Shown in pieces: positions 7,940-16,456 of a stretch of 64,000 nucleotides of DNA. Under the pieces are notes generated by a model. The model saw only the letters and a list, made by a program, of their open reading frames with translations. It was not told the origin of the DNA and did no database searches. Where the stretch lies: positions 496,001 through 560,000 of the forward strand of contig NZ_CP095073.1 in NCBI RefSeq assembly GCF_022919095.1. Direction: 5' to 3'. A program made the position numbers and the translations under genes. Source of the DNA: Halobacillus salinarum. GTDB taxonomy: Bacteria; Bacillota; Bacilli; Bacillales; Halobacillaceae. Every line of letters starts with the position of its first letter. The first letter of the stretch is position 1.

Positions 7940-8404
7940 GTGAAAGAATTAAATCAGAGGGTCATCTTATCAGCGAGGAAAGGTAATAGAAAATCTTTCA
8001 AAAAAATTATCGATTTCTATAAACAAAACGTTTATGAAATCTGTAGGACTGCTATCCAAGATGAAGATATGGCAGAAGAAGTCGCTAAAGAAGTATTTCT
8101 ATATGTTTATGACAACATTAATCATTATCATACAAACGATAAGTTCTCCCTTTGGCTTTATCTTGTTACTGGCAAACATGTCATTACCTACAGGGAAGAA
8201 AGTAAACCACACAAATTAATGGGTTCTGACATACAGGAAAAGACTCAGTTAACTCCTCATGATAGGCTTCTTTTATTACTTAACTATAGGTTTTGCGTAC
8301 CTGTAGCTGAGCTTTCTCAAATTTTTGATATTCCAAAGTCCACACTCAAATCACAAGTAAAAGAACTATTAGAAAATGTATCGAGATCAAAAATGATGTT
8401 TTAG
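7940..8404 (+). CDS. Sigma-70 (ECF-like) factor, compact
   Basis: The start is GTG at 7940 after AAGAGGAATT. 154 residues. Region 2 is recognisable (FKKIIDFYKQNVYEICR, DEDMAEEVAKEVFLYVYDNI, FSLWLYLVTGKHVI), the linker is short, and a region-4-like HTH follows (DRLLLLLNYRFCVPVAELSQ, IFDIPKSTLKSQVKELLE). The usual W-[RK]-IA-N signature of region 2.4 is replaced by LWLYLVTGKH, so promoter recognition may be unusual. No anti-sigma gene follows; the membrane protein upstream is the only candidate partner. It ends in a terminator at 8405. Confidence 0.75.
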   Translation: MKELNQRVILSARKGNRKSFKKIIDFYKQNVYEICRTAIQDEDMAEEVAKEVFLYVYDNINHYHTNDKFSLWLYLVTGKHVITYREESKPHKLMGSDIQEKTQLTPHDRLLLLLNYRFCVPVAELSQIFDIPKSTLKSQVKELLENVSRSKMMF

Positions 8405-8439
8405 GGACGATTGCTTAATCAGAGTGATCGTCCTTTTTT
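8405..8439 (+). terminator. Rho-independent terminator
   Basis: GGACGAT (8405-8411) pairs with ATCGTCC (8427-8433), followed by a run of T. It closes the DUF2089-membrane-sigma unit. Confidence 0.8.
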
Positions 8440-8600
8440 AGATCGAGAATAAAGAATGAATACATAAAAATTCCATTTTATGTTATTTTTAGAAGTAGTA
8501 ACAGTAAACGGGAGTGGCAGTATGATTAGGTCTTTAAAAGGACAGTTGATCTTATCCATAAGAATAGCTATCGGTACCATTTTTATTTGCAATGATGTAG

Positions 8601-8759
8601 GCATTATTAAGAATTCAACCTGATATTGGTATATTTCTTATTTGGTTGTCACTAATTGTATCTCTTATTTTTGGTTTTATCGCCCTTTTCAAAAGGACAG
8701 AAAAAAACACGATCGCAATTTCAGCTATTATTATTTCGTTTGGCAGCGAGCATTTATAG
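8601..8759 (+). pseudogene. Remnant of a small DUF-type membrane protein
   Basis: Stop-free frame encoding PDIGIFLIWLSLIVSLIFGF, IALFKRTEKNTIAI, SAIIISFGSEHL, with no start codon (TAG precedes it). This looks like the C-terminal half of a two-TM protein of the kind with a conserved GFIALFKKTEKN turn. The N-terminal part near 8522 (MIRSLKGQLILSI) lies in another frame, so at least one frameshift or deletion has occurred. Weakly supported. Confidence 0.35.
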
Positions 8760-8937
8760 CTTTTGTCCAGATGATGGCCCAAATGGGTAGCCCCCCAAGT
8801 GGATTAAATTTTTCCATTCATAAAACCTTTCAACTAAGGGGTTCATTTGTTAAATCAGTCGAAGATACCTTGGTACAAATCGTCCTGTTTTAGGAGGCAT
8901 TTTTGTAAGGATTACTATGACGAAGGAGAACTAAATT

Positions 8938-9567
8938 ATGAAAAACACTAGAGCAATTTTTATAGTAATGGCTACTGTAGTTTCGTTATTTATATTGGCT
9001 GCTTGTGAAAACTCATCTGAAGAGACAAGTGCAATTTCGGACAACCAGTTAAACAATAACAACTCTTCTGAAAAAGAAAAGGACGATTCTTCTAATGCAG
9101 AAGCTATAGAAAATGCTTCAACGACCGGAAATACTGACACAAAAGAAAAAGAGGGCGCCTCAAACCATTCTTCTTCAAAAGAGGAAGTCCCAGCTACTAG
9201 TACTATTGAGGCGAGTCTGAAGGAAGAGTATGTGAAAAAATTAGAGAGTACTAAAAAAGAAACAGAAGAAATGGAAGCGGCAGATTCGTCGACTTACGCT
9301 TTGAAAAAAGTAGAAAATGATAGGTGGCAGGCTTGGGATGACTTGTTGAATGAAATTTATCGGACTCTAAACGATCAACTCCCTCCAAAAGAAATGGACC
9401 AGTTAAGAGAAGAACAGCGTAAATGGATAAAAAATAGAGATGATCGTGCATTGGAAGCATCGTTAAAATATGAAGGCGGAACACAAGAACACTTAGAATA
9501 TGTGACTGTGCTGGCAAATCTTACAGAAGAAAGATGCGTTGAGTTAGTGGAAGATTACATAAAATAA
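8938..9567 (+). CDS. Lipoprotein with LprI-like (DUF1311) domain
   Basis: 209 residues. Signal peptide with lipobox LAAC (Cys22), then a low-complexity Ser/Asn/Glu-rich linker to about residue 80, then a helical C-terminal domain (LNEIYRTLNDQL, MDQLREEQRKWIKNRDD, LANLTEERCVELVEDYI). This matches the DUF1311/LprI family, whose founding member is a lysozyme inhibitor lipoprotein. The expected location is the outer face of the membrane. GGAGAACTAAATT precedes ATG. It is a single-gene unit. A lysozyme-inhibitor role is only family inference. Confidence 0.8.
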   Translation: MKNTRAIFIVMATVVSLFILAACENSSEETSAISDNQLNNNNSSEKEKDDSSNAEAIENASTTGNTDTKEKEGASNHSSSKEEVPATSTIEASLKEEYVKKLESTKKETEEMEAADSSTYALKKVENDRWQAWDDLLNEIYRTLNDQLPPKEMDQLREEQRKWIKNRDDRALEASLKYEGGTQEHLEYVTVLANLTEERCVELVEDYIK

Positions 9568-9752
9568 TATTTTCTTATATGAACCCCCTTTTTCTAACAG
9601 AGAATGTACTCAAATATCTTAGAATGGACCGTTCAAGGAAGGGGGGAAATCTGAAACAATTGAATTTGTCCCCTTTACTAATGGTTCGGGTAGGATAGTG
9701 GAAGACTCGATTTAGAAAAAAAGACTAAAATGTAACAGTAAAGCAGAGAGAG

Positions 9753-10679
9753 CTATTTGTATTCTCCTTTATTTAATTTTTTTTGGGTTACTTTAATATC
9801 TTTTAATGGAGGTAAACCGAAAAATCGCTTATATTCACGGTTAAACTGTGTCACACTCTCATAACCTACTTGAAACGCCACGTTAGTAACGTCCTCCTCA
9901 CTACTTAAGAGGATAACTTTCGCCTCTTGGAGTCTAAGTTGTTTTTGATATTGAATAGGGCTTAATGTGGTTACTGCTTTAAATTTATGGTGTAATGTTG
10001 AAACACTCATATTTCCAACGGCAGCAATCTCACTTACTTTAAGTTTTTTATCAAAATTTTCCCTTACGTATTCGATTGCTTTACTTATTCCGGCAGATTC
10101 AAGATGTAAAAGAAAATTGTTATAAAATACGTCTCCTCCTTCCCCGGTTAAAAGGTGAAAGATAAATTCCTTTTTCATTGCCGGAGCAAGAAAGGAGATA
10201 GCTTGAAGATCAGAATCAATTTGAAGAAGCTTTTCTAGGACTAAGAGTACATCAGCTTCAGCTTTCCCAACAAACGCTCCCTCTTTTAATTCAGTCTTCT
10301 TGGGAGGTGTGATTTTCAATTCTAGAAAGGCAGATGTTATTTCTTCTGGAGTTATGGATAATCGAATAGCCCTGTAAGGATCTTTTTTTGATGCTTTGAT
10401 TACTCTGCCTTTAATGGGAATATCGATAGTTGAAGCAATATAATTTCCTTCGCCATAATTAATAGCTTTATTTCCTATAACAACCTTTTTATCCCCTTGA
10501 ATAACAATACATATGGAAGGATTTAGCACACCGCTTTCCACATCTGTAGGCTCAGTTTCCTGTAATAAAGAAAGAAAAGGAATATCCGTCTGAACCTCTC
10601 CTTGATGATAATGATAGTGCGACATCATCACTTTAAGACGATTTAATACAGAGTCACTCTTGTTAGAACTGTAAACCAT
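9753..10679 (-). CDS. AraC family transcriptional regulator (AraC_N type)
   Basis: 308 residues. The N-terminal half is the AraC_N cupin-like sensor (PSICIVIQGDKKVVIGNKAI, NYGEGNYIA) and the C-terminal ~100 residues have two HTH motifs (KVSEIAAVGNMSVSTLHHKF and VTNVAFQVGYESVTQFNREY, ending with KRFFGLPP). It is divergent from the SDR gene at 10851, which this AraC subfamily often flanks, so it probably activates that oxidoreductase. RBS GAGGAAGGA is slightly distant (about 12 bases) from the ATG; a later Met is possible. Confidence 0.9.
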   Translation of the reverse strand: MVYSSNKSDSVLNRLKVMMSHYHYHQGEVQTDIPFLSLLQETEPTDVESGVLNPSICIVIQGDKKVVIGNKAINYGEGNYIASTIDIPIKGRVIKASKKDPYRAIRLSITPEEITSAFLELKITPPKKTELKEGAFVGKAEADVLLVLEKLLQIDSDLQAISFLAPAMKKEFIFHLLTGEGGDVFYNNFLLHLESAGISKAIEYVRENFDKKLKVSEIAAVGNMSVSTLHHKFKAVTTLSPIQYQKQLRLQEAKVILLSSEEDVTNVAFQVGYESVTQFNREYKRFFGLPPLKDIKVTQKKLNKGEYK

Positions 10680-10850
10680 TTTAGTTTCAATCCTTCCTCA
10701 ATTTCCTCTCCTTAATAGTACCACAATAATTCGGAGGATTAGGCAAAAATAAAGCACCATTCAACTATCGATTCCATCTAAACCAGTATAAAATAATAGT
10801 CAGCAAATGAATTTAGTTGTAAAAATTACTTTAATTTAGGAGATGATCAT

Positions 10851-11711
10851 ATGTCAAAAATATGGTTAGTAACTGGCAGTGCTAACGGTTTAGGACGATC
10901 GATTACTGAAGCCGCTCTTCATAAAGGGGATAAAGTTATAGCAACAGCGCGCAGACCTGAAGAGCTTAATGATTTGGTTGAAAATTATGGTGAACAGATC
11001 CTGGCTGCTCCTTTAGATGTAACAGATGAAAAAGCTGCAGTGTCTGCCGTTAACGAAGGCTTAAAAACCTTTGGCCGCATCGATGTTTTAGTGAATAATG
11101 CTGGATACGGGGATGTTAGACCGTTTGAAGAGACAAACTCTGAGGATTTTCAGAAACTAATAGATACTTGTTTTTATGGAGTCATTTATCTTACAAGGGC
11201 TGTATTACCCAGTATGAGAAAGCAGCACAGCGGGCATATTATTCAAATTTCCTCTGTTGGCGGCCGGTTTGCTGCTGCTGGTGGAACTGCATATCACGCT
11301 GCCAAATGGGCAGTTGGTGGGTTTAGTGAAGCACTTTCCCAGGAAACAAAACCATTCGGAGTTGAAGTTTGTGCCGTAGAACCGGGCTCTATGCGAACGA
11401 ATTGGGGAAACCGTGCCACTAAAAACCGCCCGGATTTTTTACCAGACTACGAACAGTCAGTAGGAGAAAAAATCCGTTCACTTGAACCTCACTGGGGCCA
11501 TGAGAATGGTGATCCAGAAAAAGTGGCCCAGGTGATCTTAAAACTAGCTTACGAAAAAGATCTTCCAGATCATCTCTTACTGGGGAGTGATGCCATTTAT
11601 ATTAACAATCAAGCGGAACGGGAAAGAACTGTTCAAGCTGAGCGTTGGAATGAAGTCAGTATATCCACAGATGCAGGTTCATCTTCAACAGTTATGGGAA
11701 CAGAAATTTGA
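10851..11711 (+). CDS. Short-chain dehydrogenase/reductase
   Basis: 286 residues of classical SDR type: cofactor motif TGSANGLGRS (residues 8-17), NNAG, catalytic Ser near 134-135 and Y148-x3-K152 (YHAAK). The C terminus is extended by about 30 residues compared with 250-residue SDRs. Arg residues after the second strand (TARRPEEL) suggest NADP(H). Start ATG follows GGAGATGATCAT. Divergent from the AraC regulator. The substrate is unknown. Confidence 0.9.
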   Translation: MSKIWLVTGSANGLGRSITEAALHKGDKVIATARRPEELNDLVENYGEQILAAPLDVTDEKAAVSAVNEGLKTFGRIDVLVNNAGYGDVRPFEETNSEDFQKLIDTCFYGVIYLTRAVLPSMRKQHSGHIIQISSVGGRFAAAGGTAYHAAKWAVGGFSEALSQETKPFGVEVCAVEPGSMRTNWGNRATKNRPDFLPDYEQSVGEKIRSLEPHWGHENGDPEKVAQVILKLAYEKDLPDHLLLGSDAIYINNQAERERTVQAERWNEVSISTDAGSSSTVMGTEI

Positions 11712-11763
11712 TAGATCCCTCATGCATACTTGGACTGGTTATTATCTTAAGAAGATATAAAGT

Positions 11764-11799
11764 AAAGGAAGGCTGTTGAAAATACACGGCCTTCCTTTT
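11764..11799. terminator. Bidirectional Rho-independent terminator
   Basis: AAAGGAAGGC pairs with GCCTTCCTTTT across a 15-base loop; A run on the left and T run on the right serve both the SDR gene and the converging DMT gene. Confidence 0.75.
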
Positions 11800-11827
11800 G
11801 TTAGTGATGTTACTGAGAATAAACCTT

Positions 11828-12709
11828 TTAATTAGCGTCTCCGTCGGACTGCTTCACGCTAAGGACGGTAATGGTAACCAGGATGAGCACCATTCCAAGC
11901 ATTTGAATAACGGTTAAATGATCTCCGAGAAGCAGTACACCAAATAAGGTTGCTGTTACCGGTTCGACCATCGCTACTACCGAAGCCGTTGATGCAGCGG
12001 TCCACTTAATGCCAATCACATACAAAATAAATGAAACACCCGCGCCCACAAGCCCTAATAATAGAAACCATCCGAGATCGCCTGATGTCACCACGTCGGC
12101 TGCTTCTTTTTTGTCCATAAAAAGAAAAAGGATGAGACAAAAGGAAAAAAAGGCGATGGTTAACGTCGTCTTCGGTTCTCCATTAGAAGAGGCATTTTTA
12201 AATCCGAATATAAACAAAGCGTAGGAAAGGCCGGCAGCAAGTCCCGTTACCGCCCCTAGAAAACTCACCGAAATCGATTCGGTATTATAGGCACCAGTAA
12301 GCAGGATAATTCCCATAAGCACTCCAGCAATGCATCCCCATTTAAACCAAGTTGAACGTTCGATACGTAATAAAAAGGAGCTTAACAGCACAAAAACGGG
12401 TGCGGTGTACATTAACGTAGCAGCGACCGCCACGCTTGAAGCCTGGATACTTAGAAAATAAAAAGTGAAATTTCCTGCCACACCGATCCCGGCTAACAGC
12501 GACCATAAGTACAAGCGGGCAGAAGGAACCCAATTTTGTTTAAAGCGGAAGAGAAACCAAACAAAAAAGCAAATAAATCCAACCGCGCCTCGGTAAAAGG
12601 AGATTACAATGGGATTCCAGCCCTTATTCATTAAAATATCAGCGATTCCTCCACTAATGCCCCAGCATATAGCGGCCAGCATAACTAAGCCTACTCCTGC
12701 GAATCTCAT
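11828..12709 (-). CDS. EamA/DMT superfamily transporter
   Basis: About 293 residues with ten hydrophobic segments and two EamA repeats (first half up to GIILLTGAY, second from VTGLAAGLSYALFIF to MLGMVLILVTITVL). Conserved features of drug/metabolite exporters such as the E-P-V motif near the end (MVEPVTATLFGVLLLGD) are present. Two consecutive ATGs; the second (12709) is better spaced from AGGAGG. The substrate is unknown. Confidence 0.9.
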   Translation of the reverse strand: MRFAGVGLVMLAAICWGISGGIADILMNKGWNPIVISFYRGAVGFICFFVWFLFRFKQNWVPSARLYLWSLLAGIGVAGNFTFYFLSIQASSVAVAATLMYTAPVFVLLSSFLLRIERSTWFKWGCIAGVLMGIILLTGAYNTESISVSFLGAVTGLAAGLSYALFIFGFKNASSNGEPKTTLTIAFFSFCLILFLFMDKKEAADVVTSGDLGWFLLLGLVGAGVSFILYVIGIKWTAASTASVVAMVEPVTATLFGVLLLGDHLTVIQMLGMVLILVTITVLSVKQSDGDAN

Positions 12710-12883
12710 CATCTGCCTCCTACGTTTCTGAAGATATCTTTTTCAAAAAGGTGTAAACGGTAATTCCTTTATTTTCTCATTCCTAAACTTAAATTAGTTC
12801 TCAAGGGTTATGCAGCGATGAAACCTTCTTGACTGTTAACCCGTACATCATTATAAGTTGTTAAATGAAGGGAGAGTGAAGGA

Positions 12884-13060
12884 ATGTGGAATGACAAACG
12901 CTTTGAAGTCATTGATAAACAAGGAAAGATGGAACGGTTTCAAGTTATTCGCGATAATCATACTGGTGTTCTTTATATGTCTTATGGTGCCGGTTACGGC
13001 CTTTCCATGACCGTTATGGTGGATCAGGAAGGGAAGCCTTTAGTGGATGAGGATTATTGA
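12884..13060 (+). CDS. DUF6440-like small protein
   Basis: 58 residues: MWNDKRFEVIDKQGKMERFQ at the start, then TGVLYMSYGAGYGLSMTV and DQEGKPLVDEDY. The TGVxYL...GxxxGLT...DxxGKP pattern is that of DUF6440, small proteins frequent in Bacillota. RBS GGAGAGTGAAGGA precedes ATG. Probably a stand-alone cytoplasmic protein; function unknown. Confidence 0.75.
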   Translation: MWNDKRFEVIDKQGKMERFQVIRDNHTGVLYMSYGAGYGLSMTVMVDQEGKPLVDEDY

Positions 13061-13131
13061 AGATCTAAGTCCGAATAGGTCACTGAACTTCAAGCGGTTT
13101 AATAATAGAGAATTTGTTGATCTCAGGAGTG

Positions 13132-13171
13132 GAATCCATTTTGATTCTCGTTTAATAATGGATTCTTTTTT
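13132..13171 (+). terminator. Rho-independent terminator
   Basis: GAATCCATT (13132-13140) pairs with AATGGATTC (13157-13165), then TTTTTT. Confidence 0.8.
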
Positions 13172-13305
13172 GTTGATTAAAAAAATGGATTTATGAAGAA
13201 TTTCTGATCAAGCTTCATTTCAATACAACAGCTACCGATTATTCCATGCTTCAATAATCCGAAAACAACATTCAAATAGCATATGAAAGAAAGAGAGGAA
13301 AGCTT

Positions 13306-14214
13306 ATGATTAAACCACTTACTTTACGAGAAGGTGATCGGGTAGCAATTATTGCACCGGCTGGTCCACCGGACAAAGAGCACCTGATTCAGGGGAAGCG
13401 TGTATTAGAAAAAATGGGGCTGGATGTGGTCATTGGACAGCACGTGTTCGATGTTGAGGAAGATCTTGCAGCGGTCGATCAAAAGCGACTTTCTGACTTG
13501 CAGGAGGCTTTTTCTGATCCTGCTATCCGCGGAATTTTTTGCGCAAATGGAGGATTCGGGACGGCAAAAATTGCTGCGATGATTGATTACGGTATGATAC
13601 AAAGTAATCCTAAAATATTCTGGGGATACAGCGACATTACATATTTGCTTAATGCTATACAAAAATCCAGTGACTTAGTTACTTTTCACGGTCCGATGGT
13701 CGCATCCGATCTAAATGACGAACAGAGAACAAAAGAAACAGAATCCTCGTTTACACCTTTGTTTACGGGAGAATCTATTACTTATGATTCTCACAAATCA
13801 CCGCTCAACGTGATAACTCATGGTACAGGAGACGGACATTTAGCAGGGGGAAATCTGACATTGCTCACCAATAGTTTGGGAACGCCTTATGAAGTGGATG
13901 CGAACGGGTCTATTTTACTCATTGAGGAAGTTGCAGAACCAGCGTTTCGTGTTGATCTGATGCTTACTCATCTCCAACAGGCAGGGGTGTTCGATGAGGT
14001 TCAAGGTGTCGTCTTAGGTAACTTTCAAGTGGAACCAGACGAAAATCTGAGATTAAGAAAAGTGTTTCAAAATTTCTTCGCTGGTGCGTCATTCCCGGTT
14101 GTTGAGAATTTTTACTTTGGGCATTGCCAACCCAATTATGGTGTGCCGCTGGGGGTTAAAGCAAAACTCTCTACGTCGCCACCTCAATTGGTGATTGATT
14201 CAGGTGTAATGTGA
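13306..14214 (+). CDS. S66 family LD-carboxypeptidase (LdcA/YkfA-like)
   Basis: 302 residues with the three S66 blocks: Ser109 nucleophile in FWGYSDIT, Glu in ILLIEEVAEP (about 207), and His273 in FYFGHCQPN; NGGFGT precedes the nucleophile as expected. S66 enzymes cleave the L,D bond of murein tetrapeptides during cell-wall recycling in the cytoplasm; other members (microcin C immunity MccF) hydrolyse peptide-nucleotides, so that activity cannot be excluded. No signal peptide. RBS AGAGAGGAAAG. Monocistronic. Confidence 0.9.
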   Translation: MIKPLTLREGDRVAIIAPAGPPDKEHLIQGKRVLEKMGLDVVIGQHVFDVEEDLAAVDQKRLSDLQEAFSDPAIRGIFCANGGFGTAKIAAMIDYGMIQSNPKIFWGYSDITYLLNAIQKSSDLVTFHGPMVASDLNDEQRTKETESSFTPLFTGESITYDSHKSPLNVITHGTGDGHLAGGNLTLLTNSLGTPYEVDANGSILLIEEVAEPAFRVDLMLTHLQQAGVFDEVQGVVLGNFQVEPDENLRLRKVFQNFFAGASFPVVENFYFGHCQPNYGVPLGVKAKLSTSPPQLVIDSGVM

Positions 14215-14370
14215 ATCTGTGGAAGAATAAATGATATAGCTTGATTTGGAGTATTCACAATCGGGCAATTGCTTTATCCTTATTACATACGCATAGCTTT
14301 CAACTAAAGAAGAAGGGTAGTTGAAGAATCTTCCTGACTATTCTAATCCATTTGTTAAGGAGTCCTTTGG

Positions 14371-14646
14371 ATGAAATCGTATGATCAGTGGTCGTTATTA
14401 TTCGTTATGATAGGAGGATTTGTCGCCTATATGATCTTTCCGCCGATATCGCTTACCCCCTTAGGTAAGGACTCACTCTGGTGCATTCCCATTGGAGTTT
14501 CAATCTATATCATCGGAATCGTGTGTGCCTTTATTTCGTTATTTAAACGTGAAAAGGGCTGGCTGAAATATATCTCCATGGCGACGCTCTTATTGTTTAC
14601 CCTCTATTTTGTATTATTATCCCATGTGTTTGGCGGGACCATATAA
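14371..14646 (+). CDS. Small membrane protein, three TM segments
   Basis: 91 residues, ATG at 14371 after AAGGAG. Three hydrophobic segments (about residues 7-24, 36-56 and 68-88). No recognised family. Followed immediately by the strongest terminator in the region. Confidence 0.7.
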   Translation: MKSYDQWSLLFVMIGGFVAYMIFPPISLTPLGKDSLWCIPIGVSIYIIGIVCAFISLFKREKGWLKYISMATLLLFTLYFVLLSHVFGGTI

Positions 14647-14648
14647 TT

Positions 14649-14710
14649 AACACAAAAACCCCTGCCATCTACAGGTAAGGTTCATTGTAGGTGGCAGGGG
14701 TTTTTGTGTT
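14649..14710. terminator. Long bidirectional terminator hairpin
   Basis: A 25-base arm (14649-14673, containing AAAAACCCCTGCCA) pairs with 14686-14710 with one G-T wobble, 12-base loop. A and T tracts lie within the arms, so it can terminate in both directions, separating the small membrane gene from the GC-richer nuclease island. Confidence 0.9.
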
Positions 14711-14769
14711 AATGAAAGAGTCATCCTTCAATTTTTATACGATTGTGGTTGCTGCTAGGTTGGTCCGGA

Positions 14770-15012
14770 TTATGGACGTTCCAACACGGTGGCCAGCATT
14801 CGGTGGATGACCTCGTGGTCACGCAGGTCGTGCAAGCGGTAGTCTTCACCCGGCAGCGTGTACCACTCCTTAGCGCCAACATACGTTATGGATAGTTTTA
14901 GTGTGCCCTGGTCGTCACATATGGTGCGCAGTTCGAGCTCCCCGCTTATGACGCCGACTTCAGTGGTCATTACCCCATGGGTTGCGGTGAAGGTTGTTGA
15001 CTTCTCTTCCAT
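14770..15012 (-). CDS. Hypothetical acidic 80-residue protein downstream of secreted nuclease
   Basis: Start ATG at 15012 follows AAGGGAG about 8 bases away, so translation is credible. The protein contains VGVISGELELRTICDDQ, LKLSITYVGAKEWYTLPGED and DHEVIHRMLATVLERP; it looks like a small beta-rich domain with a helical C terminus. No signal peptide. It lies 82 bases downstream of the HNH nuclease in the same direction and shares its higher GC. A role as nuclease partner or immunity factor is possible but unproved. I do not recognise the family. Confidence 0.7.
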   Translation of the reverse strand: MEEKSTTFTATHGVMTTEVGVISGELELRTICDDQGTLKLSITYVGAKEWYTLPGEDYRLHDLRDHEVIHRMLATVLERP

Positions 15013-15094
15013 TCGAATGGCTCCCTTCTGTCGTTGGATGAAGGCATGACAAGTACGGCCGGACTAGTTAGTACTTGCCTGCGAAGAAACAAAG

Positions 15095-15727
15095 TTAGTA
15101 TTGGCAAGTGTCGAGCATCGTTTGGAGCGCAGACTTCTCTGATGATTGCAGAGACAGATCCCAACTGTACTTGGTGTTGATCCACCACTTCGCGTAACCG
15201 CAGTGGGAGCTGTATCGTGGTGGCTGCCAGGTGGAAGGATCCTGGTCTCCTTTGGAGCGGTTGGTACTGTAAGTGACGGCGATCAATTGAGGGCCATTAA
15301 GATCGTTGGCGAAATCCTCACGCTTATCCGTGGACCAGCTGCTGGCGCCTGAACGCCAAGCTTCAGCTAACGGGACGACGTGATCGATGTCTAAATCTGA
15401 AGGGTCATTCACGATAACTCCATCATAGTAGCTGTACCATTTACCTGAGGTCACAGGGCACTCTCCTGAGTAGTAGTCAGCGTCTCGCTGGAGCACAAGC
15501 TGGCGAGTATCACAGCCGTCTCCTTGATACTCCCAATGCGGGAACTCCTCACGGGAATAACCGCTCATCGAGCCTTCAGATTCCACAGTCAGTGAGTCCA
15601 GCTGGGACTGGGCTGCGGACTTGGACGGTGTTCCGGGTGGAAACGCAGAGGCCGTAGGTACGTCTAGATGATAGCAAGTGAAGAACAGGACCAATGCGAA
15701 GATAAACAACAGTGATTTCTTAAGCAT
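15095..15727 (-). CDS. Secreted HNH endonuclease (DUF1524/GmrSD C-terminal type)
   Basis: 210 residues. Signal peptide with cleavage after PTASA (about residue 28). The mature part has the DUF1524 core: DLDIDHVVPLAEAW (113-124, catalytic His116), then NGPQLIAV and TNRSKGDQDPSTW (Asn156). Four extra Cys (72, 90, 176, 208) could form disulfides. This architecture is typical of secreted actinobacterial HNH proteins; here it carries a Gram-positive signal and an AGGAGG RBS. The higher GC of the body compared with neighbours suggests horizontal acquisition. Probably an extracellular nuclease for nutrient DNA or for competition. Confidence 0.85.
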   Translation of the reverse strand: MLKKSLLFIFALVLFFTCYHLDVPTASAFPPGTPSKSAAQSQLDSLTVESEGSMSGYSREEFPHWEYQGDGCDTRQLVLQRDADYYSGECPVTSGKWYSYYDGVIVNDPSDLDIDHVVPLAEAWRSGASSWSTDKREDFANDLNGPQLIAVTYSTNRSKGDQDPSTWQPPRYSSHCGYAKWWINTKYSWDLSLQSSEKSALQTMLDTCQY

Positions 15728-16201
15728 AGAATTTCCTCCTATATGTATTGTTTATACCAACATCTCTCTTCTTTTAACGAAGGAGATATTAATACCAAGG
15801 TAATGATGTTCATCCAGAAGGGGAGGGGATCAGCGGTAAGCTTCATAAACGTTTTTCAGCATCATGGAGAAAAGTGATTTTCAAGCGTTTCCACTTGCAA
15901 TGGTAGCATGGATTTGCAGTCATCAAAGTTAAAAAGATGTAAAAAATCCATTAATTTCAACGTTGGGCCAAGCGTAGGGTGACTATGTGCCCCCATATTT
16001 GGATACTGATTCTCTTTGAATGCGAAAGCTTAAAGAAAACCAATTTAGATAGGGAGAGAATGGAAATTTGAAAGAAGAGAAGGTGTTTTGGTAGTTATGG
16101 CGGATCTACTATCCGCAATGGATGGAACACCTTAAATCTAAAGTCGAGACTGCCCAACTGACGAACACTGGTGCAGTATTATTTAACAAGGTGGTGTCTC
16201 T
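15728..16201. other. Intergenic stretch, no supported gene
   Basis: About 470 bases upstream of the nuclease. Apart from the nuclease promoter region (TTGTTTATACC near 15749 on the other strand direction) I see no RNA, repeat or convincing coding frame; short stop-free runs around 16090-16210 have no start with a ribosome-binding site. Confidence 0.4.
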
Positions 16202-16387
16202 GTGGAAGAAGTAAAATCAGTAGAAATTTCTAAGAGTATATGGAACCTATTATCATTCGCCACCTCAGAGAAATACGTTTATGAAAAATACAAAAAATAT
16301 ATGGAATCACCCTCGAGAAAACTGTATGGCTATTGTAGTAACGGTAAAAGTGTGAGCTATAAACTTACTCGAATAGAGCTTGAATAG
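16202..16387 (+). CDS. Hypothetical 61-residue protein
   Basis: GTG start at 16202 preceded by AAGGTGGTG. Composition (Lys, Tyr, Ser rich; SVEISKSIWNLLSFATSEKY, YEKYKKYMESPSRKL) is that of a real small soluble protein, but no family is recognised and it could be a fragment of a larger protein. It ends just before the shared terminator at 16414. Confidence 0.45.
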   Translation: MEEVKSVEISKSIWNLLSFATSEKYVYEKYKKYMESPSRKLYGYCSNGKSVSYKLTRIELE

Positions 16388-16413
16388 GGATCTTCGTTGA
16401 AGACGGTAATAAA

Positions 16414-16447
16414 AAGGACCACACATGTCATCATGTGTGGTCCTTCG
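16414..16447. terminator. Bidirectional terminator
   Basis: Perfect 14-base arms AAGGACCACACATG / CATGTGTGGTCCTT around TCAT. The left A run (16410-16415) gives the T tract for the siderophore operon on the minus strand. Confidence 0.9.
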
Positions 16448-16456
16448 TCTATAAAA

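Noticed and set aside
8642-8893. 83-codon frame after the sigma-like gene
   Set aside because: It reads an alternative frame of the decayed membrane-protein remnant and has no credible start signal.
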